From positions 1,846,362 through 1,887,436 of the forward strand of contig BLXT01004326.1 of the NCBI GenBank assembly GCA_019648995.1: a stretch of 41,075 nt of DNA, written 5' to 3'. The notes below the pieces were generated by a model, which was not told the origin of the DNA, searched no databases, and was given only the letters and a program-made list of their open reading frames with translations. Shown piece after piece: positions 23,330 through 34,100 of the stretch (positions are counted from its first letter, which is position 1; each line of letters opens with the position of its first letter). The stretch comes from Plakobranchus ocellatus. Lineage: Eukaryota; Mollusca; Gastropoda; Plakobranchidae. Both the position numbers and the translations under genes were made by a program.

Positions 23330-23578
23330 CCCTATCCATATGTGTGGGGTAATTTTGTTACCCCAAGACTTGTTTTAAATTTTTAAAAAATACTTAAATG
23401 GGAATTTTTTTTCAGCTTTTCAGAATTCCTCAAAAATGCAATTTGACATACGATTACATAATAATGATTGACAGAAAATCAACATTGAGCTGAAATGAGG
23501 TCATTTCTGAAACCCTCTTGTATTTTTTTTACTATGTAAAGTGTGGGGTGATTTTCTTACCCCTGACGTAAGGATAGG
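23330..23578. mobile_element. Degenerate MITE with hairpin-bearing ends (piggyBac-like layout)
   Basis: The left end CCCTATCC (23330) and right end GGATAGG (23572-23578) are inverted. Near the left end is GGGGTAA-N5-TTACCCC (23346-23364); near the right end is GGGGTGA-N5-TTACCCC (23545-23563). Flanks are TCAA and TATA instead of clean TTAA, so the target site has decayed or the class is different. Confidence 0.5.
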
Positions 23579-25084
23579 TATATAGCAATTTTTTTACCAT
23601 GCACAGTATGGGGACAAGCATGATATACAGCACCTTGTACGGATGGGGTCAATTGATTTATTCTCAAAACTGTCATTTGAAGCACAAAAGAACAAATTAT
23701 ATTACAATATAATTGTGGAATGATGAACAAAGGCAAAGAGACAAAAAGTATTTTTTTAAAGCAATAATGTACTTCAAAATCATTCAATTATTGATACGAT
23801 ATCAGTAATAGTTGTATGCACACCAGAACCTGCATTACAATAATTTGGAGAGTAAAAAAAAAAAAAGGATTGGAGGGGGTATTGGGCAATCACATTCACA
23901 AGGAAGATGACAGAGAGGGATTAAAAAGGAAAGAAAAAGGGTGTTCTTTGGGAAAAAAAAATCTTCAAAACTAAACATTGAAGCTTAAACTTGGGATCTT
24001 GGCTAATAAGGGATTTGTGTTTTGCATGACCATTAATCTACAGGAAATGGAATTTATTTTTGTCGAGCTCTGCTCAAGCATATACAATGTAATTTTATAG
24101 CACTGATCGTTTCATATGTATGGGCAATATCAATACTGCTTAAGATATTGACATGGTTCATCCATTTTTAAATCATAAAGTGAAAGCGTATAATTCATAT
24201 ATACTCTTGATGGACAAGAGGATACCACTCCAGTATATTAATTCAAATATTATGAAGAAAACACAAAATAAAGACTCTCAAATAAAACAAACATTGCCGA
24301 GAGCTAAAGATGAAAATCCACAGTTAATGAATAATTTTTTTAAAGTAAAGAAAGAAAAAGAATTAATACATAAAAGCTTTTCAGATTTGTTGGGCTTTTT
24401 TTTTTTTTTTGCTTTTGAATTTTTTGTTTTGCTTTGTGTTGTTAAACCTTTGTAAACCTTTACATTGATGCAGGTCTGTGTTTCAATCAAACTTAAGATA
24501 CAAACTAGTTTTGACTGATTTATTTTTAATCCTTTCCAAAAACTCATCCCATCAATCAAAAACTTGAGTGGCGGCATTGAAAGCCATACATAGCTGCTTT
24601 ACTCAATGCAGATTAATAAAAAAAAAGCCAATCCAACTGCTCATCTGTGTCTACAAAAAGTCATAAAATCCTTTAACCCTTTCCCCGGCGACTGGGTGTA
24701 ATCCACCCGTGAGCGCCGTAATTTTGTCATTATTCGATTAATATTTTCCAGATTTAGTTATGGTTCTACCTAATCCTCAAGATAGTTGGTGTGCTTCCCC
24801 CAAAGTGCTCAAATTCATCATTGTGCATTTTTTGCAAAATTTGTGGGGGTTCAAAATTTTTTTATACAATCCCCGGCGACTGGGTGGCTCACACCCGTAC
24901 ACCACTTTATAATAGACTATAATGTACCAAATATATGAACAGAGCATATTTTACAAAGAGATTGCTTAAGATTTCATGCACTAAAACCAAACAGTAATGA
25001 ATAAATAGTAAAAATACATTTAACATGACTGATTTCATGTACAGGTCACACTTGATCGGACGAATAGTGTCATTTGTACAAGCA

Positions 25085-25087
<3 letters not shown>

Positions 25088-25144
<57 letters not shown>

Positions 25145-25183
25145 CTGTGTGCCTCTGTCAGCCTCTCTCTCTCTCTCTCTCTC
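25088..25183 (+). repeat. Compound (CT)n-(ATCT)n-(CT)n microsatellite inside the piggyBac element
   Basis: (CT)n to 25116, (ATCT)7 to 25144, an interruption, then (CT)n at 25162-25183. Lies just past the transposase stop codon, within the transposon. Confidence 0.93.
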
Positions 25184-25245
25184 AAACACATTGAAACTAA
25201 ACAACATTATAAAACCAAATGCATGCAGTGTATAGAAGTTGACAT

Positions 25246-25985
25246 CTAAGAACAGGTTTGACAAAAGAGTACGGAATGATATCGACATATGTGGCACTTT
25301 TTGGCAGTCACAGGTGGCCCAAAGCATGTCGACTTAGTTTTTCGATCTTTTTTCACGGGGCAAAATGTACAATTTGTCTGTTTGTTGCTTGATGTACCCT
25401 CTTTTCTGGCTCTTTTTGCTGGGGGTTCTGAAGATAATGCAAAGGACTTAAGTGTTGGAAGAAGAGATTTCAGCACAGTGCCGATGTTCTATCTGACTGC
25501 CTCTTGGGAGTGAAGGAACGTTGGCCCGACGCATGATCTGGGGAAGGGTTAGCGGACGTGCAATGTTCATACTAAACCTTTGTCTGTTGACTTCAGCGGA
25601 CAAGTCCGCCCTAAGATCTGCAGGGACTTCTCTGCCGCGGGTTCGAGCCTCGCCACCGGCGTCCTTGCCTGACGGAGGCCCTAAAAAGCCTGAGATCACA
25701 TTGTTGTGGACTGGCTATATATAAAAAAACCAACTTCTTCAGCGGACAGTGTGTCCAGGGGGAATTTCAGCCATTTTCATAACGATAAGCCACTGTTTTC
25801 ACTTTCTTTTTGTTGTAAAAGCATGTGCTATTTGATTCATGGCGTCCATACGGCCATTCATTTTACTGTAAAACAATCTCCGGTTTGTTCTTGTCTTGGG
25901 ATATGTCTGGTGTGCTATGTTTGATCAGCAACACATTTTTCTGTCTTTTACTTTGGTATGAGACGAAGTGATTTTATGCTTGAAG
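25246..25985 (-). pseudogene. piggyBac transposase remnant (C-terminal half, frameshifted)
   Basis: Three blocks in different frames follow each other on the minus strand. Around 25985-25890, a KVKDRKM-like stretch resembles the W-x-D-K-x-V block of the catalytic domain. At about 25872-25800, YSKMNGRMDAMNQ and KRK align with the YNxxMGGVDxxDQ and RK motif that contains the third catalytic aspartate; a stop follows. From 25476 to the stop at 25246 is a cysteine-rich tail: CTFCP, RKTK, then CHIC, H and CQTC, the cross-brace zinc finger that ends many piggyBac transposases. Between them, about 25699-25448 is open in another frame. The gene is dead. Confidence 0.78.
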
Positions 25986-26461
25986 ACAAACTTTGACTCC
26001 CCTAAGATTTTTTCCTGGAACTCTCTTGGAAGAAATTTTTTTTATTCTTTTAATTGTTCTCACAAATGTCAGTATACATTTCATCACTTATTCTGCCAAT
26101 TTCAGATCTGTGAAATAATTGCCATATGTCACATTATGTCCTGTACTTTTGGAATAGCTTGACAAATTTCAAGATTGGACCTAAAACAAACGTGGGCTGA
26201 AGCAAGGGCAGTTACTCTTGCTTGAATCAAAGGGCAATCACTCTTGTTACCTTTCCAGACCAGACTTGCCAACTAAGCAAATGCAAATAAATGTACCTAG
26301 AAATTAATTCACAGGCAACTTGTTTTCTTCACAATATTAGATTGAAAAAATATTTTCACTATTTAATAAGTATACGGGTGTTTTACACCCACTCGCCGGG
26401 GACAAGATATGAAATATGTTGCCGGGGAAAGGGTTAACAGAAAAAATTTGTACTCTCTGTA

Positions 26462-26462
26462 G

Positions 26463-26501
<39 letters not shown>
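26462..26501 (+). repeat. A-run followed by (TA)n
   Basis: About 17 A then about 11 TA units, 25 bp outside the right TTAA of the piggyBac element. Confidence 0.92.
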
Positions 26502-27360
26502 GATCTATATTGAACATCATTTGATGCACTTCAATTGGTCCTGTAGGCATAAATATGGCTGCCGTCAAAAGACAATAAATTTTATGTGTGAAAACTCGTC
26601 AAAAATTCCAACTGACAGATTGCAATATTTTGAACTTTAATTACATTTGGCTGAACTAGTGTTAAAACCAAACAAAAACACACACACACAAAAAATGCAA
26701 CCATTTTCTTACTTAAAATAAAACATCAAAAAAAGCAAAATACATCTTGAAACAATTCCAAACAAGCAAGATGTCTTAGTGGAGCCATTTTGAGATTTAT
26801 AATGATTACCAAAACAAATAATTTGCTTAAGAACACTTGAATAAAAATTTTAATGGTCTCATTTCATTCTGTATCAAGATATCAGATAAAAGCATCAATT
26901 CAAAACTACTTTTTTTTCTGCATCTGATTCATTGAGAGTTGTTGCTGTCCAGGAATAATATCAGTTCAGAATACTTGTTTTCCTAACAACTACTGCGGTG
27001 CATGAAGTGAAAGAGACAACAGACACTACAACTTCTCTGCAAATGATTTAAAACGGACATAAAATTATTCTTTTACAAGCTAAGAGCTTCAAGCAACATT
27101 CCAAAATCAAAGGATGCAAAATTATTTGAGGGTGTCAACATCTATGCATATTATTTTTTCTTTTGCAAGCATAATATGGAATGAAAAGCCAAAGAGAAAA
27201 GAAAAAATATTATAAAAGTTTAAACTTGTGTTAGTCTTATAGCATAAGTATAGTTGCCCCTGAGTTGCCCACAAAACATAAATAAAAGGCTATTATTGAA
27301 ATGAGAATGAGTAAAATGACAAAACTTTAACTGCTTAGCTGAACTATTCCTATATCTCAA

Positions 27361-27718
27361 ACTTAAAGTTCTATCGCTTGCCATAAATTTTTTGCTTGAT
27401 AAATTTTTCTTTTTTTTTTTTTAAATTTGGCTTTTAATGTGTGAAATTAAGCATTAGGTTTCATTGCATACATTAGATCAAGTTTAGATCTAGTGCTTTT
27501 ATTCTCTCTGTGAAGGGCAAAAGAATATAAAATATTGTAAAATCTGTACCTCAATAAGTATCGCATATAGGTGATACACTAGATCTAAACTTGATCTCAA
27601 TATATGCAATATAATTTAATGCTTAATTTAACAAATTAATAGCCAAAAAAAACAAAAAGAAAAAGACAAATTTATCATGCAAGATATTTATGGCAAGCAA
27701 TAGAAAAACTTTAACTTT
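27361..27718. repeat. Long imperfect inverted repeat (fold-back), arms about 135-140 bp
   Basis: Left arm about 27361-27495, right arm about 27577-27718, spacer about 80 bp. The inner 20 bp, GATCAAGTTTAGATCTAGTG (27476-27495), is perfectly inverted at 27577-27596. Outer parts pair as CTTGCCATAAAT with ATTTATGGCAAG. Arms are interrupted by a T-run/A-run and small gaps. No coding content. Confidence 0.85.
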
Positions 27719-28851
27719 GAAAAGCTGCAATAAAAGTAAATTTAGCTGTAAAGCATGGTTCAATTATGAGGCAAGCTGGGTAAATCAGGCACACTTTGCT
27801 GTGGATTCTTTCACCCTGGAGCATTTTGTGAAATTCTTATTGACTCAAAATGATATTAACTGTGCAATCTTAAAACTTACATTACTATACATATACAATT
27901 GTAACGGACAAAAAAAAAAGCCTTTTCTTTCTCAAGAAGTGTAAATTCCAAACTTACACATCATGCCTTGTGCTTGATTAACCCAGATTGTCTCACATAT
28001 TAAGATTCAAACAAAATTTTAAATCACACTATATATCTATATAGAAGTGCCTACATATCAATTAAAATGAGTATAATTTGTGAAAACTGCACCATGCAGT
28101 TACGTATGAGCATTCAAACATTGAAAAAGCACTCTTTGTGTGCAATAGTGCATATTATAATATTAATGGAATATTAATTCTCAGCCCTGTTTTGTCACAA
28201 CCATAGGGAACTTTTAGAGGGGAAAAAAAATCTTCTAGACACAAATCATTTTAATGGTTATCAGAGCAGAAAAAAAGGCAAACCAGTTTAACAGTTTAAA
28301 GATTTAAAAAAAAAAAATTTCTTGGATGAGGGGGGAAACCTCAATATGTGCTATACCTATTGAAGTGCCGATTTTACAATGTTTTATACTCTTTTGCTCT
28401 CTAGAGAGGGAAAGAATGAGACTTTTTCAGTTATAAGTGCAAAATTTGGAAATGTTGCAAATTTTAGTATGAATACCATCCTTTTAATCAAAAAGGTATT
28501 GAGTACTTTTCGCACCTCCAATAATTCACAATTGGAAACTTATTCAGAGTATTTTTTTTTAAACTTCTAAAGACTAATAGGTCAGATTGGACATGCTTGC
28601 CCAAGATTTGATTTAAAATGAAAGGAAATGTCTTATTTTGAGAAGGTTCGTTCATTTACATAAATTTTCATAGAAACATCAACTTTGATTTTCTCAATAT
28701 CTGCTTTTTTCCACAAAAACCTTATGTTCTTTGAGACAAAAAGTCTGCCTCCAATATAAGTCACTCATAGGATCCCCAATCCACACCCCATTTAAACAAG
28801 GCTGAGTAGAACATGCATTCGAATATTTTGAAGTTTAGAGAAATGAAAATA

Positions 28852-29267
28852 AAGTGGAAACCTTGCAAGCCGAAATCCAATCATTTGAGTTTCTCAAACC
28901 AAAGTATTCGCAACCCGAGGTTTTTTTCCCTTTTTTGGCTTTAAGTTCGAAAGAAAGCTGATTCAAAGTCCACATCGCTACAAAACGCAAAAAGAAAAAA
29001 AATTGTTTTCCCCTCATCATCCCCAAAACAGTGCCCATCACTCTTCTAACAAAACTCGAATACTCCAGGAGTGCCATTGACAATAATGTGAGAGAGAGGA
29101 GGCATCAAACTAGGGTGAGAGAAGGGAAGTGCTGTGCCAAATGTACGTTTAATAATTAGCGGTCTTCTTTGAACCCTAATTTTGCCCCTTTTATTTGATA
29201 AATCAAAGTCCTATAATTTGAAGTTTCAATCCATCTCCTGGCACTTCGAATTATGAGGTTTCCACTG
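28852..29267. mobile_element. pogo/Tigger-like MITE, TA target
   Basis: A 416-bp element has inverted ends AAGTGGAAACCT (28852-28863) and AGGTTTCCACTG (29256-29267), 11 of 12 matching, flanked by TA at 28850-28851 and 29268-29269. The right end read inward, CAGTGGAAACCTCATAATTCG, resembles the CAGTGGAACCTCnnTAATTCG ends of pogo-group Tc1/mariner elements. TTCGAA-type words recur inside. No transposase was recognised. Confidence 0.62.
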
Positions 29268-29269
29268 TA

Positions 29270-31025
29270 CCTGAAGACTTTAATTGATTGATATCATTAA
29301 TTTGAAAGAACAGAGCTGGGACATGCAGATCAGACCAGACTCTTGGAAGATTAGTATTAGAAATGTTAATATCAATCATTTAAAGGAGACTGAAATGATT
29401 TCTATTAAAAAATATAGTGGAACAGACTTGTCCTCTCGCATATCAAAATACAAATAGTTATAAACATTTTCCAAAAATTTTCAAACCTTTTATTTTAGAT
29501 TTAAAATGACAGAATAGGTAAGGCGATAGATCCAACTTTGATGTACATGAGGATGATAATCAAACTGCAGTATCCGGATGGTAGCTTCTGAGTATCACAT
29601 ACACTCAGACACAAAACCTTTGTTGTGAAAGAAAACAGAGTAAATCAACAGACGCTGGACTTTCAGACAAAAAACAAGATAAGGGAGACTTCAAACAAAT
29701 TATTTGATCAACTATTCTTGATTTTTGTACAAGGTATTCACAGCCGTGAATTATTCATATATCAATGCTTTTTAATCCCTTAGCATAGATAATTGACTGC
29801 AGCATCACAATTGACCAATTGGTGATAATTAAACCGGTACGCTGATTTTTTTAATGCTCTCTCTCTCTCTTTCGTTATTGAGACAATTAGGATTTTGTAT
29901 TAAATATAAAAAGATTTAATTTAAAGGGGCACCAATATCGCTATTAAGTTTTCAAAGTTATTACATGTTGGGGTAATAACTGATCTCACAATTATACCTG
30001 TAATAACATAGAAAAATTTATGATGTTCATGGCTAGACCTAATACAAGAATTAACAGCGAACAGATGGAAGTTTGCTGACATGTTGGTCACACCCAAGTG
30101 TTCTTTCTAAGGGCAGTGTCTCTTAATTTGTTTGATAGGCTAAACTTCACATTTACACAGGCTACAATGCTGTGCCCTATTCAGTCATTCGCTGCTTCAC
30201 CCTAGTCTGACTTATGGCAGCATACACTGCGTTTTTTTGCACTCCTTCCTTTGCCATCTACTCCCTTTCTCTCCCTTTATACATTGATACTTCTGCTTGA
30301 GCAGCAGAAGCACTGTTTCTACTACTGGTGGCTGAAAGTTGATTAGAGATATTTAATGATCCTGGTATTGACACCTGCAGTCATAGCTGGCTATTCATCA
30401 CTTTTGAGGCTCTCATCCACTGAGGCACTTTGATCACTGCATGTCCTTACTGCTCCCCTTTTCTTTGCAACCCAATCCATCCAGTTCTTCAACACTCTGC
30501 CTTCCTCTTTCTCTCTCATTAGTTTTGATCTGCATGGTAGGCTTGGGATTGTACAGTGAGACACTCTAACTTGTAAGTTTAGCGGTAGACTAGGCCTTTA
30601 ATACAAGACAGAAGTTTGTCTTTCTTTACCATGTTAGTTAAAATTTATGCCTCTTGCAAACAGCACACTTCACACCACAAGTTGTGACAAGTCCACTTTA
30701 TCTCTCCTTAGAATTTCATGGCTTGCACTTGTTAGTTTTTTCCTCACCTCACCTTTTACCCCCTGATTTACTATGAACCTACCTTGTATCACATTAAAGG
30801 CAGGCAAAGGCATTTGAAATCCTGTTAATACAAAACACTATATATTTGATATATTATACAAGGCCCCAAAAGGGGATTTAAAAAGATCCCTTTGCAAGCA
30901 TGGTATGATGGTCCCACTATAGTGGGTGCTGTTATAAATATTTATTTCTTCTCAATTTTAGATTAAGATTATGAACACTGTAATCCAAAATCTCAGATGC
31001 TAACGAATTCCAAACCTCATGACCA
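29270..31025. other. 3' flank of FAM174, mostly unassigned
   Basis: No gene. AATAAA on the minus strand at 31032-31027 and about 30951-30946 are candidate FAM174 poly(A) signals. A C/T-rich stretch at 30110-30780 differs in composition from both flanks and may be an old repeat. Confidence 0.45.
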
Positions 31026-31041
31026 TTTTATTACCTGTAAA

Positions 31042-31183
31042 TTATCTTTTTCCATTCATTTCAAAAACAGTGTAGTCATCTTCATCATCATTACCATCGC
31101 CAAGCGGTTCCATTTCAACATCTCCTTGGTCATGTTGTGTAATTATTCCATACTTTCGAGATTTGGAACGCCTTCTTCTTAAT
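31042..31183 (-). CDS. FAM174B: FAM174 coding exon 2 (cytosolic tail, stop)
   Basis: Acceptor tttcag precedes base 31183. Encodes residues 137-183; stop TAA at 31044-31042. Six bases after the stop an acag/gtaata sequence resembles a donor, so the 3' UTR may be spliced. The same stretch contains AATAAA, so an early poly(A) site is also possible. Confidence 0.9.
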
Positions 31184-34100
31184 CTGAAAAATAATATAAA
31201 TAACTTAAAATAATCATACCTCAGCATCCAAAAATTACCTGTAACACGAATGAAATAGTTTCCCAGACTCTGTAGCATTTCTTGTGAACATTGTTTATGA
31301 TTGTCATTCAAAACTTTCACTTACTACATACAATTGGAAACTCTTTTTTTCCCACCGAACCTCTAAATAAACTTAAAAACCAGTTCAAATGAGACATGAG
31401 GAGCAAAAGCCAGTTCCTAATAATCATTAGAATACATTTCAAGATTTTGCAACACTGTGCATGAATATCATTGATCTAAAAAATACTTTTTCAGCTAGAC
31501 AAATTAATTTCATGCAACAATTTATTTAAAATTTTAAAAAAACAGCATCCATTTGATAGAAAAAAAATCATCTTCTATCTGGGTATTTCACATTATGAAT
31601 TTGAAAAGTGTGGCATCAGTATTACTTTCGTATTCATTAGGGTAAAGATTGTTCTTTTTTTTTTTTTGTAAAAACAAATGTGTAGAGATGATTTATCTTC
31701 ACCTTTTATCATAAATACTATTTTTGCAATCATATAAATATAAATATGAGGCTGTCACAAAATGCTGACCATGATTTTTTCTTAAGTAGTAGGATAATTA
31801 TTTTTAGGTTTCAGAGGATTAAAAAATAGTAGCCAACCCATCTCTGATTTCTATCCTGTGCACAAAGATATTATCTGAAAAAAAAAACATTTGGTACCAA
31901 ACTTTTAATGCTCTTTTTGTCTTCACTTTCAAAAGTTGTGCAGGTTTCAATCCGTTACCATTGTTCATATTTACCTTTTCCCTCATTTTTTAATAAAATT
32001 CTGCTTTAAATTTAATGAGTTATGAATGGCATAATTTATGCACCAAACTGCCAATGTTCATGTTTCTAAGTTATGTGAGGGTTTGCCAAAACGTGGGCTG
32101 TCAATATAGTTATGCGAGAAAGATTTTCTACAAATTTGAAAAAATTCCACTCATCAATGCATAAGTTTTGCTTTTGTCAGTACAATGGCATACGAAGTAC
32201 TGCTTTATGTTAAAAAAAAAAAAATCAGTTTTGGTTGCATCCTTGCTGTCTAAATTGACCAAAGAAGTTTCTTTTCATAACTATGATGATAAAATCACCA
32301 AAAAAGTGGCCACCCATCAACAAATAAGGCTCATTCACCACGAAATGAAGAGACACAGACCAATTTTTTTTTACATGGATCTACTCCTGCTATCCAACTC
32401 TTCATGAAAATTACCTCATTGGTACTCATTTGGACTTTTCCATTTTGTAATTGAAGATTTTTTTTTTTCAAAATGCACTAATAAAAGGTGACCAAATTTG
32501 GGGGTCCACCTTTTGGCAATTGCTCATGTGGGTTTTAAGAATAGCCTGTTTTTTTTTTGGATAAGCTCAATTATTATCCATAATAAACAATCAACCATGA
32601 TTCTTTAATTTTACAGTCCCATTTTCTCTACATTGTTTCAGTGATATATATCAACTATTGCCAAAAGGTGGATGGTGCTGAATACACCAAAAAAAGGGAG
32701 CAAATAGTGATAAAGTGGATAAAAATAAAATGCTGTGTTTGGTATTAAATTGTTTGTCTTAAAATAAAGATATATACATATTAATTATTATATATGATAA
32801 AACCAAGTGTTTGTCTTGTTTGTGCCATTAAAAAAAAAATGGTTGACAGGACCATATTAATGGCCATGAAAATGGGACACTTTGGGCTTGGTTCAAACCA
32901 AGTATGGCAACATGAAACCTGTGCAAAATTTCCGCAGAAGATTATGTTTTTATAAAACAGAAATAGATGTCAAACATTTCTGATAACTTCCTGTTGAGAT
33001 GGCTGACTGAGATTTACGGGTCTTGTCTGTTTAAGTTGGAACTGTCGGCTAGGGTGCTTGATGTCCATTTGGAACAAAATTTGGATTCTAGATCTAATGA
33101 CTAAAATCCTCGGCGAAGCGAAATTAAGAGCCATCACAGTATTCCTCAATAAAAAAATTTTATAACGGAATAGGCTTAACAAAGCCTATTACTAATTAGA
33201 CTGGATTCTTCAAGTCAGACTTTTTATTTAACGCGATCCCAGTTAATGTCCGATAGTCACAACTGAACAACATTGTAATTCACGAAAACCAACTTTTGTT
33301 TCGGCCTTTTACTTCTCGCAATTCAACATTCCCATTGCGATAACAAGAGATCTCTTTTCCAAAACGGCGAACATGGGAAGACGCCTTGGGTGAATGCTTC
33401 ATCTCTGAAAGTTACGGGTCGTCACATTTGACACTGTTTACAGCTATCAAAAGTTATTTTCAATAAAAATGTCGTTCGCCATAGTCATTCACCGTAAATT
33501 GCCATAAATGATTGAATTGGCCATTGTCATGATTGAAACTAATAGATCTAATCTAGAACTATCATTGCCGACGTTAAAAACTTTCCAAACCGACGAACCC
33601 AATTCATGTCCAAAGTAACAATCAACGAAGATCGCATTAAATTATTTATGTCTGTGCTGATTTTAAAAAGAGAACAGTTTTTATTAACTTAGAGGAGTTT
33701 AATTAATTTTTTATAGACGCCTAAATTGAAATAGCAAAGAGTTTGTATAACAATGCATCAAGCCTGTCTCATGTCCCCATGCCTTTTCATCACAACTGCC
33801 CTTCGCCCACTTTTGCTGTAACTGTACTGGTGCTCAATGCTTTTTTCATTTAGCTGTTTTTGAATAAAATCAATACAATTTGCTTTTTAAATCTGTTCTT
33901 GAGGTGTCATTCTGTATGGATTTGTGATGGTCTTGTCTCTGTTAGTTGTGATGCTGGACATAAAAGACTCTAAATTTTTTTGAGCATAGAGGATTTTTTT
34001 TTCTCTTCTCAATGAAAATATTAAAAGAGGTCAGTGTATCTTGGCTTAATTGATTACCATAATTAAGGTTGACAGGCAACAGAAGCTGCTAGTTTTTAAC

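Larger units (their letters stand above)
24677..26433 (-). mobile_element. piggyBac-like transposon, internally deleted, 1757 bp between TTAA sites
   Basis: TTAA occurs at 24673-24676 and 26434-26437. The terminal inverted repeats are a perfect 13 bp: CCCTTTCCCCGGC (24677-24689) and GCCGGGGAAAGGG (26421-26433). CCCCGGCGACTGGGTG occurs at 24683-24698 and again at 24871-24886; its inverted copy (one mismatch) is at 26386-26401. Each copy is followed by a GGGTG-N5-CACCC hairpin. The minus strand carries transposase fragments. Autonomous piggyBac elements are about 2.5-3 kb, so the N-terminal half with the first two catalytic aspartates is missing. Confidence 0.88.

Noticed and set aside
25630-25660. 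GCGGGTTCGAGCCTCGC resembles a tRNA T-arm
   Set aside because: No matching D-arm, anticodon arm or acceptor stem upstream, and it lies in the piggyBac remnant.
30360-30560. Minus-strand KNWMDWVAKKRG-like reading resembling a LINE C-terminal tail
   Set aside because: Too short and too decayed to separate from chance without a database search.
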